A stretch of 64,000 bases of DNA, taken from CANLBN01 sp050633525. GTDB lineage: Bacteria; Pseudomonadota; Gammaproteobacteria; Pseudomonadales; Cellvibrionaceae. Below are positions 9,706-18,497 of this stretch, piece by piece. Every line of letters begins with the position of its first letter. Position 1 is the first letter of the stretch. Location: the NCBI GenBank assembly GCA_050633525.1, contig JBOEGR010000003.1:1-64000 (forward strand), read 5' to 3'. The notes beneath the pieces are model-generated. The model was not told where the DNA came from. It did no database searches and worked only from the letters and a program-made list of their open reading frames with translations. Both the position numbers and the translations under genes were made by a program.

Positions 9706-9788
9706 AATAGTTTTTTTTTCCAAAAAAGGCTTTTAACTGTTTTAAAGACAATTTTTCACTAGTTCTTTAAAAAACCAGCTTCAAAACA

Positions 9789-11930
9789 TCAGCTCTCCAA
9801 AAACAACCTAGCGGGCTCTCGTATTCCCTTTTCGATAATAGTTTCTCTATCATTGCAGGCTTCCCAGCCGAGGTCTTGTGTAGCTTTAGATGTGTCAAAA
9901 CTAGCGTGTTGCTCACGACAACGCCAATCACGAATTGACGGCCGGCGTTTAGAATCTGGGTGGCGTGCGAGTATTTTAATCAACCATTTTGTCATGTCGC
10001 CGGCATAGTGTTTGAGATAGTGGGTATATGTTTTCTTAATATTGCTACCTAATACGGCCTCAACCTCTGTGACATAATCTTCTGCCGAAATACAAGGTTC
10101 AGCAGATAAGTTATAGGTGTTGCCTTCAATCCCTTCTGTCTCCATTGCGAGGATAAGTCCATTCACAATATCGTCAACTAGAACAAGCGGAAGGTTGTGC
10201 TTTCCATCGCCCCAGAAAGAGCATAGGCCGAGCCCAGACCAATTGGCAACGCCAACGTGGTTAATTGGGCCGCCAGCACCCAATACTATGGCCGGTCGTA
10301 CAATAACAACAGGGAAGTTTTCAGTTTTAAATAAATGATTGAGATGCGCTTCAGCAATGGATTTGCTGTGAGCATAATTATTGCGGCGTTCTATTTGCTC
10401 ATCAATACCATCACTCTCTTTAATTTTTCCCGCCCCAGGGCCGAGATAAAGTGAATCAATTGTGCCGGTATAAATAAAGCGTTTAATTTTATGTGCTGTA
10501 CATTGTTCTATGAATTTCTTTGTGGGTTCCACGTCTGCTTTTAAATAGCCCTCTAAGCTATTACCATGAGCAACAGCGAGGTGGAATACATTATCAATTC
10601 CCTGTAATGCTTTTTCCATGATGTCTTGATTGCGAAAATCACCAACCATAATTTCACAGTTGTCTTTTATGTCAACGCCAACCAGTGATGATGCATTACG
10701 CACAATTGCTCTAACGTTTACTCCTTTCTCTTGAAGGGCGATCAGTAGGCGTTTTCCGATAAAGCCAGAGGCACCTACTATTAATGTCGTTGCGTCCAAC
10801 TTGGGTTCGTTAACTGTTTCGGGGATGGGAGATCCAGCTATCGTCTTATTGGTTTCTTTCGGGAGTTGCGCTTGTATTGACTCCGCTGTTTTGGCTATAG
10901 ATATCGCATAATCAATACTGGATTCAATTCGTTTGGTTTCACCTGATAGCTCTAGATAGCAATTTTGTATGCCGTTTAACATACTGGTTTCATAAGGAGC
11001 GCCAGTTGCCGAGGGTAAAAATTTTGAGGCGATATAGCTGCTATAGGTTCTAAATGCTTGGCGAGCGCGAGCTAAGCCGGTATTGAGGTTAATATGAAAG
11101 CGCTCTGAGTCATAAGCTCGACCTGTTGGTTGGTCTAGGGTAAAGATATCGTTCTCGATATCGGCTTTCGCAACACCAAACATACCTTCGACTTCGACAA
11201 AGTGTTGTTCGTAGCCTTGGTCAAAAGCAGTATCAATTTGGATGCTAATAGGGCCTTCGGCAGCGGTAATGTTCCAGCGTCGATAAAATAGTGAGCCGGA
11301 CGGTAAGGTTTTAGGGAGCCTAGCTTCGACAGTATTTATTGTTGGCTTATTTACAATTGCCAGTAATTCAGAGAGTGAATGTGAGCCGGTTTCGAATAAA
11401 ATATTACCTGGCTCGCGAATCATCCACAAATTCCAAGGGCCAACATTAATAGGTGGCAATGCTTTTTTCCATACTACGCGAATGGATTTTAATGGGCCTA
11501 GAGTGCCTTCATCTAAAATATTACGTAGTGCATTAAAGGGCCTTGAGAAAACGAAGTTGTGATTGATTGCGATAGAAACATTTTTTTCCTTTGCTAGTGC
11601 CGCTAATATTTCCGCTTCTTTTGAATTGACTGTAACAGGTTTTTCGACAATGGCATGACAGCCGGCTTCAAGCACTTTTTTTGTCAGAAAAAAATGGCTG
11701 TCAGGTTGGGTTAAGATATGAACTACATCAAGCTTGGCTTCTTCTAGCATTTTATCTAGATCGGTATAAACCGATGCATTGTGTTCGGCAGCTAAACGTT
11801 TGGCTGCCGTTTCATTCATATCGCAAACAGCAACCAGCTGGCTGTTTGCTTGTTTTGCAATCGCTTTTGAGTGGAAGTCAGAAATGTAACCGGCGCCCAA
11901 AATGGCGGCGCGATAAGATGAGGTAGTCAT
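9789..11930 (-). CDS. Fusion of Gfo/Idh/MocA oxidoreductase and extended-SDR epimerase
   Basis: A two-domain enzyme of 713 residues. Residues about 1-350 are a Gfo/Idh/MocA oxidoreductase (AAILGAGYISDFHSKAI for NAD binding, HAIVEKPVTVNSKEA for the EKP motif). A linker at about 350-375 is followed by a complete extended-SDR domain: LIVGASGFIGKRL for NAD binding, YTGTIDSLYLG, and the catalytic NNYAHSKSIAEA (Y-x3-K). Both nucleotide-binding motifs are intact, so two successive steps on one nucleotide sugar, by channelled substrate, are plausible. The two neighbouring genes encode each domain type separately. It starts six bases after the GT2 stop and is the second gene of the minus-strand operon. 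Confidence 0.88.
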   Translation of the reverse strand: MTTSSYRAAILGAGYISDFHSKAIAKQANSQLVAVCDMNETAAKRLAAEHNASVYTDLDKMLEEAKLDVVHILTQPDSHFFLTKKVLEAGCHAIVEKPVTVNSKEAEILAALAKEKNVSIAINHNFVFSRPFNALRNILDEGTLGPLKSIRVVWKKALPPINVGPWNLWMIREPGNILFETGSHSLSELLAIVNKPTINTVEARLPKTLPSGSLFYRRWNITAAEGPISIQIDTAFDQGYEQHFVEVEGMFGVAKADIENDIFTLDQPTGRAYDSERFHINLNTGLARARQAFRTYSSYIASKFLPSATGAPYETSMLNGIQNCYLELSGETKRIESSIDYAISIAKTAESIQAQLPKETNKTIAGSPIPETVNEPKLDATTLIVGASGFIGKRLLIALQEKGVNVRAIVRNASSLVGVDIKDNCEIMVGDFRNQDIMEKALQGIDNVFHLAVAHGNSLEGYLKADVEPTKKFIEQCTAHKIKRFIYTGTIDSLYLGPGAGKIKESDGIDEQIERRNNYAHSKSIAEAHLNHLFKTENFPVVIVRPAIVLGAGGPINHVGVANWSGLGLCSFWGDGKHNLPLVLVDDIVNGLILAMETEGIEGNTYNLSAEPCISAEDYVTEVEAVLGSNIKKTYTHYLKHYAGDMTKWLIKILARHPDSKRRPSIRDWRCREQHASFDTSKATQDLGWEACNDRETIIEKGIREPARLFLES

Positions 11931-11935
11931 ATTAG

Positions 11936-12946
11936 TTATTTATACTCAATGAGTTGATGTTTGCGTGATAGTAGATGGTTTTTACAATACTGAATCATGC
12001 CCATAAATTCTGATACTTTTCCAGAAAAAATAAGCAGCCCATAAGCAATAGCCGTGCGTGGTGAGTCGCCTAAACGCCATCGCCTCAGAATGGTTTTACT
12101 GATGAAGGCAATGTAAGCTAACAGGATCATCAAGCTAAGTACTGGAGCGAGAAACAGGAATAAAACGAAGGCGCTTGGGATGAGTGCTCCCCAAAATAGT
12201 ACGCTTTTGATTTCACGTTTAAAATAATGCTCGGGCCCTTTGCCGTGCAAGTGATGAATATTCGCATAACCGTGTCCGCCCCTTTTGGAGCGTCGATACC
12301 ATTGTGATAGTGTCATAATGTTAGCGTCGTGCTTACTCATAGGTGCATCAATGCGGTAGGTAAGGTAGCCCGCTCGGCGTGCTCGTAGGCAAAAGTCATC
12401 GTCTTCTGCGGCAATAATCGTTTCGTTAAAACCATTGATGCGCTCGAATGCCTCTACTTTGACGCACATGTCGCCCAGTACAGCCAGTATTTCACCCGGC
12501 GGTGTATTCCATTCAATATCGATGAGCTGGTTGTAAATAGAAGCCTCTGGAAAACGCTCGCTACGGCGCCCACTGACGATACCGATATCTTTATGCTCAG
12601 TAAGGTAGTTTACGGCGGTATCGATCCAGCCGGATAATAGTTCGCAATCGCCATCAAGAAATTGTACATACTCTATGTCAGAGTGTTGCTTCAATAGAGT
12701 TAAAAAACCAGTGTTGCGTGCACGCGCGGCAGTAAAGGGTATGCTCATGTCTAGTTCGACGGTGTTAATGTTGATTGTGTTCGCAAAAGCGACACTGTCG
12801 TCAGTTGAGCCAGAATCAACATAAACAACCGGTGCTTGGGGGCAGATTGCCTGAATTGCGTTTAGCCCAGTTTTTAGCCGCTCGCCTTCATTTCTACCAA
12901 TGACAACAAACCCTATGTTGTGAGAGGTGGCTTTAGCTTCTTCCAT
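11936..12946 (-). CDS. GT2 family glycosyltransferase with C-terminal membrane segments
   Basis: First gene of the five-gene minus-strand polysaccharide operon, about 336 residues from ATG 12946; a TTG at 12979 would add 11 residues. The GT-A domain opens with NIGFVVIGRNEGERL, has VDSGSTDDSV for nucleotide binding, FLDGDCEL as the DxD metal site, and AAEDDDFCLRARRAGY as the second acidic motif. Two closely spaced hydrophobic helices at about 245-290 anchor it to the inner membrane. WYRRSKRGGHGYAN lies just before them. The donor and acceptor sugars are unknown. It is divergent from the giant secreted protein gene starting at 13335. Confidence 0.88.
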   Translation of the reverse strand: MEEAKATSHNIGFVVIGRNEGERLKTGLNAIQAICPQAPVVYVDSGSTDDSVAFANTININTVELDMSIPFTAARARNTGFLTLLKQHSDIEYVQFLDGDCELLSGWIDTAVNYLTEHKDIGIVSGRRSERFPEASIYNQLIDIEWNTPPGEILAVLGDMCVKVEAFERINGFNETIIAAEDDDFCLRARRAGYLTYRIDAPMSKHDANIMTLSQWYRRSKRGGHGYANIHHLHGKGPEHYFKREIKSVLFWGALIPSAFVLFLFLAPVLSLMILLAYIAFISKTILRRWRLGDSPRTAIAYGLLIFSGKVSEFMGMIQYCKNHLLSRKHQLIEYK

Positions 12947-13334
12947 AGTGGTACATCCAGTTGTTGAAAAGAGTGACAATTAAGCATAGGCAATCAATGG
13001 CAAAAGATCGATAACCAATCGCGCTTGATTATAAGGTATTTTGAGGTCGACAGGTATTGCGGCTGTCTATGATATTTCCTATAAGTTCTAGCTCTCATGG
13101 TCTATTTCGAATATTATGCGTGCCCTGCAACTTGAGCTGTACTTGATTGGCAGCTCAAATGTGGCCTTAAAGTGTGACCAAGTTAATAAAATTAATAAAA
13201 TGAAGACGCAGATGATGATGAGGTTCACGTTTTGAATAGTCAGACTTTGATAAAATCTGACTATGTACCAAGCTTGATTTACATATCCAGTAGTTTTATT
13301 CCCCCCATTACTATCCTTAGGTCAAATAAGACGT
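12947..13334. promoter_or_regulatory. Divergent intergenic region with inverted and direct repeats
   Basis: This 388-bp stretch separates two divergent transcription units and holds no convincing gene. It contains a tandem direct repeat of TTAATAAAA (13183-13191 and 13192-13200) and an inverted repeat TAGTCAGA / TCTGACTA (13237-13244 and 13256-13263, 11-nt loop) with no T-tract after it, so it looks more like an operator than a terminator. No promoter with two good hexamers was found. Confidence 0.5.
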
Positions 13335-16300
13335 ATGAATAAGATATCGATTGTACTACCAGCCGCATCGCGTTTATTTGGTTTGCTGGTGTTTTTATCG
13401 GCTTCGGCTCTCACTTTTGCTCAAGGTTTTCCTGTTACTTCTCAGTCTACGCCGGGCTCGCTGGTTCAGGGTCCCATTGGTCAAGAAATGGGCCGAACTG
13501 CTGTCATCGAGTATTTGGGTGGTTATGTGATTACTTGGCCAGAAGGCCCTGGAAGTGAATCATCGGATGACTTGTTGGTTCGTGCGTGGGACTTTTCTGA
13601 CCCTCAAAATCCTAGGCAAGTAGCTACGTTTGAACAAACCTTTCACCCTATGGATGCTCACGGTACGATCAAAAGGGGAAATCAAGTCTACCTAAGGGGT
13701 GGCTCTTGGGAGAATGATAGCGCGATTAGTGTTGATGATTCTGGCAACTTAAGTATCTCCCAATGGCGCGGTCCATTCTCTACTTGGAGTCGTCCTGGTC
13801 TTTATGCTCCTTGGAATGTTCGCTCTTTCTGGACTTATAACACCGTCAGCGGTAATGCATTTATTGAGCTCGATGGCCAGAGATTGGCGGAATGGGATCA
13901 CCTTGGTCAGACGGGTGTGGTTGGTTTCTCGCATGTGATGGGTAATGTTCTTTTGTACGCATCTGATCAATCATTAACAGGTGTCGCGGCCTACGATATT
14001 TCAGACCCGTCTAACCCAAGATTATTGGATGTCTTCAATACGTCGGCCTCTGAAGGCGGCATTGGTGGCTATTGGAGTGAAATATACGGCCAGTATATTG
14101 TTTTCGCTCGTCGATACAGTGATGCTAATACCAATTCATTTGCGGGTATTCAGGTCGTTGATTTTTCAGACCCGTCTAATTTACGTTTACATTGTAATAT
14201 TGCCTACGGTACGGAGAATTTTCAGTCTAACTACTCTCCAGATACTGCCGATGCAGACCCTATGTATGTGGGGTTTCAGGATGAGTATATTTTCTCCGAG
14301 CGCTTTAAGGTTAATATCGAAACCTGTGAAACTGAGCTTATGCTGGATGTTGGTCGAGATGAATTAGTTGAAACTAGCCAGTATTCTCGCCCCTTGGGTA
14401 ATTTGTTGCTTACGGGGGGCTATCCTTTTCCTTCTCCTCGCTCTGATGGTGTAGGTATATGGGTTCATCAATCTGCTCCTGATACCCGAGCCCCATATGT
14501 TTCTTATCATATTCCTCGAGCGAATCAGACTAACTACCCAGTTAATTTACCGCTTGGCTTGCATATTCCAGAAACTTTACAGTCACAAACAATTATCGTT
14601 ACTGAAACGCCGGAGTTGGGTTCTAACCAAACTTTAACGTTAACAGAAGTTGGTGGCAGCGCAGTACGTGTTGATTATATTTTATCGCATACAGGCTTTT
14701 TAACTATTACCCCAGTCAATGATTTGGAGCCTAATACGACATATGAACTGCGCTTAACTAGCGGTATTCGTGATGCGGCTGGTAATGCTATGGAGAACTA
14801 TAGCTTCCGTTTCTCTACGGGTAACCAAATTGATGGGGGGTCTACGCCTGAGCCAGAGCCGACTCCCGAGCCAGAACCTACGCCTGAGCCAGAGCCGACT
14901 CCTGAACCAGAGCCTACGCCTGAACCGGAGCCAACACCTGAGCCAGAGCCTACGCCTGAACCGGAGCCGACTCCTGAGCCAGAACCTACGCCAGAACCAG
15001 AGCCTACCCCCGAGCCCGAGCCGACACCTGAACCAGAACCTGCTCCAGCACCCCCTGAGCTAGATGATGTGTCGGTTAGTCCTACCGGTTCGGTAGAGGT
15101 GAATGACTTCGTTACTATTTCAGCGGTGGCATCGGATGACTCAAATGAAGCGATTGAGTATCAGTTTGAGCAAAGTGGTGAAACAGCTACATGGTCTACA
15201 ACTGCTTCTCGTTCGTTCCAGTTTTCTTCTGTTGGTACTTATACCATCAACGTCAGAGCGCGTAATAGTGGGGGTGTTTCAGCCTTGCAAACTGTGCGTA
15301 TCACTGTTGCAGACCCTCTAGCAATTTCCTTATCCGGTAATTTCAGTAGTCAAATGTATTGTCCGCAAGATGGCAATGTTTGGTCAGTTAACCCAGATAA
15401 CAACTCCGTTGTAGCGATTGATACGGAAAGTTTGGGTGTAACGGTTGAGCATTTTGGTGTTGAAGATCCGCGTTCAATAGCAATCTCTAGTCGAGGTAAT
15501 GTGTGGGTGACTTCGATGGATGGAGATCGGGTTGACGTGTTTGATCAATCAGGTAATCGTTTGCGTCAGTTATCAACCGGTTATGGTTCTGCACCTTTTG
15601 GCATTGTTATGAGCCCAGACGGTAATACTGCTTATGTGAGTCTTTATGGCAGTGGCGAAGTAGTTAGATTTAATACTCGCTCACTATCAGAGAGTGGGCG
15701 TATTGAACTGGGGCCAACACCAAGAGCCTTAGCCTTAACGCCAGACGGTAACCGCTTATTAGTGACTCGTTTTATCTCAGCGGAAAACTGGGGTGAGGTA
15801 TGGGATATTAATACAGTGAGTTGGTCGTTGAGCCAAAGCATTCGCTTGGATAAAGAGTTGACCCCCGATGATATTGATAATGGTCGCGGCGTTCCCAATT
15901 ACTTGTCCGCTATCATTGTAGATGGTGATGGTCGCTATGCTTACTTGGTCGGTAAAAAAGACAATGTTGATCGTGGTCTATTAAATGGTTTGGATTTAGA
16001 CCTAGACGATGATAATAGTGTTCGTACAATGAGCATGACTATCGACTTAAATGATGGAGAAGAGCTTCGCGATTGGCGTGTTGACTTTGATAACTCTGAT
16101 TCGCCATCATCTTTAACACTATCGCAAGATAGCGCTACTTTATTTGTCGGTATGCAGGGTATCAATCAAGTCTTTGCGGTGGGTATTGATGAGGGGCGGC
16201 CAGGGGCTATCTCCGCGCAAATCGCTGTTGGGCGAGCGCCGCAAGGTGTCTGTGTAGATTATGATTCTGAGCAGTTGTTCGTGAAAAACTTTATGGAGCG

Positions 16301-17801
16301 CACGGTTAATGCGGTCGATATTAGTGGCTCTCTTATCAATGCCAGTAACCAGTCAATATCGACGGTGAGTAGTGAGTTATTGTCTGCTGCGGTATTAGAG
16401 GGTAAGCGTATCTTCTATGATGCCGCAAATGGTCGTTTAACTGATCAGTTGGCGGGCAAGATGAGTGCCGAGGGTTATATAAGTTGTGCCACATGTCACA
16501 TTGATGGTGGGCATGATGGCCGAACCTATGACTTTACGGGTAGGGGCGAAGGTCTACGTAATAATATTTCGTTGAAGGGTCGCAGTGGTACTCGATTTGG
16601 TAATGTCCACTGGACGGCTAATTTCGATGAGATACAAGATTTTGAGCATGATATTCGTAGCGCCTTTAGAGGCACTGGGTTTATGGATGATGCTGATTTT
16701 GAGGGGGCAACTCCCTTAGGTTCGCCTAAGGCAGGCTTCAGTGGTGAGCTCGATGACTTGGCCGCTTATGTTTCTAGTTTGGGTGAAGAGTCCTTGCCGA
16801 AAAGCCCTTATCGTCAAGCGGATGGCTCTATGACCGATGCGGCTCTTAGAGGTAGAGAGACTTTTGATGAAATTGGCTGTGCTGATTGTCATTCGGGTGA
16901 AGGTCTGACCGATGGTTTGGTGCATGATGTGGGTACCTTGCGAACTTATTCTGGAAGCCGCTTGGGCGAATCTATCCCTGGTTTAAAAACACCTTCTTTA
17001 CTCAGTGTTTTTGACAGTGCTCCTTACCTGCACGATGGTAGCGCTCAAACCTTGGAAGATGTATTTTCTACTGTTGGTGGCACAGTGTATCAGGCTGAAA
17101 GAACCGTCTTTGGCAATGCTTCGATTGTGTCTCAGCGTGGTAGCGGTTTCTCATATTTGAGGTCTGGCCGAGGCCTTAGGGTGACTCGTGCAGACGGCTT
17201 TATCGATATTGAAAATGTTGATGGCGGCTCAGGTGGCGAGGCTCTCGTCAGGATTCGTTATGGTTCCCTGTCTGGCTCGGCTGCAGTAGGAGTTTGGGTT
17301 GTCGGTAGTTCAGATCAGGCGCCTCTAATATCCTTGTCAGCTGTTCCTCGTGTTGAAGGTAGGGATGCAGCATTGCTGGATTCGTCATCCGTAGCGGTAA
17401 CATTGTCCGCAGGTAGCGGTAATACGATACGTCTTTGGATGGATGAAAGTAGTTCAGCAGAAAATATCTTAATAGACGATATTACAATCAGTAATGCTGA
17501 TGATGTGTCCTCTGCTAATGCTCACGTGGTTGCGGCGAGTTTATCGTCGTCTGAGCGTAGTGATTTACAGCAATATTTACTGCAGATAGACCGTTTTATG
17601 AGTACTGAAACCTCTTCTGGTGACTCGGGAGATGAAAGTGGGTCTGAGTCATCATCGGGTGGTTCTAGTTCAGGCGGTTCTTCTAGTTCTAGTGAGAGTG
17701 GCGGTTCTCTTGGTTTGTGGATGTTGGCAATGCTGGTGTTGTTAATGCTTACCCGTCGATATGGCCTGAAAGCCGTATTGATCAATAATAAACCTTCATA
17801 A
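13335..17801 (+). CDS. Giant secreted di-haem propeller protein with GlyGly-CTERM-like tail
   Basis: A 1488-residue exported protein. Order seen: signal peptide (1-29, ending SALTFAQ); propeller-like repeats with paired AYDISDPSNPR and VVDFSDPSNLR motifs (about 40-380); an Ig-like Big_5-type domain (about 385-495); an 11-unit TPEPEP linker (504-569); a PKD-like domain (about 575-660); a YVTN-type beta-propeller (about 665-1000, SPDGNTAYVSLYGSGEVVRF); two haem-binding sites, CATCH (1051-1055) and CADCH (1182-1186), in a MauG/cytochrome c peroxidase-like arrangement; then a beta-rich module. The end is a Ser/Gly linker, GGSLGLW, a hydrophobic stretch and Arg residues, matching GlyGly-CTERM (rhombosortase) sorting signals. 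It is probably a surface-displayed redox or oxidase protein; the substrate is unknown. No close operon partner. Confidence 0.85.
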   Translation: MNKISIVLPAASRLFGLLVFLSASALTFAQGFPVTSQSTPGSLVQGPIGQEMGRTAVIEYLGGYVITWPEGPGSESSDDLLVRAWDFSDPQNPRQVATFEQTFHPMDAHGTIKRGNQVYLRGGSWENDSAISVDDSGNLSISQWRGPFSTWSRPGLYAPWNVRSFWTYNTVSGNAFIELDGQRLAEWDHLGQTGVVGFSHVMGNVLLYASDQSLTGVAAYDISDPSNPRLLDVFNTSASEGGIGGYWSEIYGQYIVFARRYSDANTNSFAGIQVVDFSDPSNLRLHCNIAYGTENFQSNYSPDTADADPMYVGFQDEYIFSERFKVNIETCETELMLDVGRDELVETSQYSRPLGNLLLTGGYPFPSPRSDGVGIWVHQSAPDTRAPYVSYHIPRANQTNYPVNLPLGLHIPETLQSQTIIVTETPELGSNQTLTLTEVGGSAVRVDYILSHTGFLTITPVNDLEPNTTYELRLTSGIRDAAGNAMENYSFRFSTGNQIDGGSTPEPEPTPEPEPTPEPEPTPEPEPTPEPEPTPEPEPTPEPEPTPEPEPTPEPEPTPEPEPTPEPEPAPAPPELDDVSVSPTGSVEVNDFVTISAVASDDSNEAIEYQFEQSGETATWSTTASRSFQFSSVGTYTINVRARNSGGVSALQTVRITVADPLAISLSGNFSSQMYCPQDGNVWSVNPDNNSVVAIDTESLGVTVEHFGVEDPRSIAISSRGNVWVTSMDGDRVDVFDQSGNRLRQLSTGYGSAPFGIVMSPDGNTAYVSLYGSGEVVRFNTRSLSESGRIELGPTPRALALTPDGNRLLVTRFISAENWGEVWDINTVSWSLSQSIRLDKELTPDDIDNGRGVPNYLSAIIVDGDGRYAYLVGKKDNVDRGLLNGLDLDLDDDNSVRTMSMTIDLNDGEELRDWRVDFDNSDSPSSLTLSQDSATLFVGMQGINQVFAVGIDEGRPGAISAQIAVGRAPQGVCVDYDSEQLFVKNFMERTVNAVDISGSLINASNQSISTVSSELLSAAVLEGKRIFYDAANGRLTDQLAGKMSAEGYISCATCHIDGGHDGRTYDFTGRGEGLRNNISLKGRSGTRFGNVHWTANFDEIQDFEHDIRSAFRGTGFMDDADFEGATPLGSPKAGFSGELDDLAAYVSSLGEESLPKSPYRQADGSMTDAALRGRETFDEIGCADCHSGEGLTDGLVHDVGTLRTYSGSRLGESIPGLKTPSLLSVFDSAPYLHDGSAQTLEDVFSTVGGTVYQAERTVFGNASIVSQRGSGFSYLRSGRGLRVTRADGFIDIENVDGGSGGEALVRIRYGSLSGSAAVGVWVVGSSDQAPLISLSAVPRVEGRDAALLDSSSVAVTLSAGSGNTIRLWMDESSSAENILIDDITISNADDVSSANAHVVAASLSSSERSDLQQYLLQIDRFMSTETSSGDSGDESGSESSSGGSSSGGSSSSSESGGSLGLWMLAMLVLLMLTRRYGLKAVLINNKPS
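14844..15041 (+). repeat. 11 x 18-bp tandem repeat encoding TPEPEP
   Basis: Exactly 198 bp made of eleven 18-bp units, each encoding Thr-Pro-Glu-Pro-Glu-Pro. The units differ at synonymous positions (Pro CCT/CCA/CCG/CCC, Glu GAG/GAA, Thr ACG/ACT/ACA/ACC), so the protein repeat is preserved while the DNA has drifted. It forms a rigid acidic linker between the Ig-like and PKD-like domains. Confidence 0.95.
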
Positions 17802-17817
17802 ATTAACCGCACTATTG

Positions 17818-17846
17818 TTGACGTACACCCCTACTATCCGTACAAT
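17818..17846 (+). promoter_or_regulatory. Sigma70 promoter of the str operon
   Basis: TTGACG at 17818-17823, a 17-bp spacer, and TACAAT at 17841-17846: five of six matches in each hexamer at optimal spacing. It lies 134 bp before rpsL and only 17 bp after the stop of the giant secreted protein gene. Transcription should begin near 17853. Confidence 0.85.
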
Positions 17847-17849
17847 GCG

Positions 17850-17871
17850 CCACCCCTGTTTCTAGGGGTGG
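17850..17871 (+). promoter_or_regulatory. Hairpin at the 5' end of the rpsL leader
   Basis: An 8-bp perfect stem (CCACCCCT / AGGGGTGG) with a 6-nt loop, followed by a T-rich run. It overlaps the transcription start expected from the promoter at 17818-17846. It could be a 5' stabilising structure of the str mRNA, or a terminator for the upstream gene that overlaps the new promoter. Confidence 0.5.
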
Positions 17872-17979
17872 ACTTTATTGTCTTTTTATTTTAACTAAGT
17901 GATATCGTTTATTGCTGCTCTATTCTGATAGGGATAGATAGCCACATTCGGTATCAATGAATATCTTTGGAGTTTATTC

Positions 17980-18351
17980 ATGGCAACGATCAACCAATTG
18001 GTTCGTAAGCCTAGAAAACGTAAAGTACAAAAGAGCGATGTACCTGCTTTGCAGGCTAACCCTCAAAAACGCGGTGTTTGCACTCGTGTTTATACTACTA
18101 CTCCTAAGAAGCCAAACTCTGCTTTGCGTAAGGTCTGCCGTGTGCGCCTAACCAATGGTTTTGAGGTGACTTCTTATATCGGTGGTGAGGGCCATAACTT
18201 GCAAGAACATAGTGTTGTATTGATCCGTGGCGGTCGTGTAAAAGATTTGCCTGGTGTTCGTTATCACACTGTTCGCGGTAGTCTGGATACTTCTGGTGTT
18301 GCAGATCGTAAGCAAGGTCGTTCTAAATACGGTACTAAGCGTCCTAAGTAA
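17980..18351 (+). CDS. rpsL: 30S ribosomal protein S12
   Basis: Decoding-centre protein of the small subunit, 123 residues, with the invariant N-terminus MATINQLVRKPRK. The PKKPNSALRK loop carries the wild-type lysine whose substitution gives streptomycin resistance in E. coli. PGVRYHTVRGSLD is the second conserved decoding loop. It is the first gene of the str unit, with TGGAG about 9 bases before the ATG and the promoter at 17818-17846. rpoC, the usual upstream neighbour in Pseudomonas-like genomes, is not in this window. Confidence 0.99.
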   Translation: MATINQLVRKPRKRKVQKSDVPALQANPQKRGVCTRVYTTTPKKPNSALRKVCRVRLTNGFEVTSYIGGEGHNLQEHSVVLIRGGRVKDLPGVRYHTVRGSLDTSGVADRKQGRSKYGTKRPK

Positions 18352-18359
18352 GGCGCTTA

Positions 18360-18389
18360 ATTCTCTTTCAAGTAAAGAGAATGTTTTTT
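18360..18389 (+). terminator. Terminator-like hairpin between rpsL and rpsG
   Basis: A perfect 9-bp stem ATTCTCTTT / AAAGAGAAT with a 5-nt loop (CAAGT), followed by GTTTTTT. It sits nine bases after the rpsL stop, inside what is normally one operon. It is probably a partial terminator or attenuator setting the S12:S7 ratio, or part of the intercistronic control region that S7 binds in E. coli. Confidence 0.6.
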
Positions 18390-18497
18390 AGACACAACTA
18401 AGAGTAAGGCTAAGCACGTTTAGATTGTATCAATTTAAACTGATTGTCTTAGAGTTAACCTGAAACTGAGGCCGAGGCCACTAAGAGGCTATTTAAC

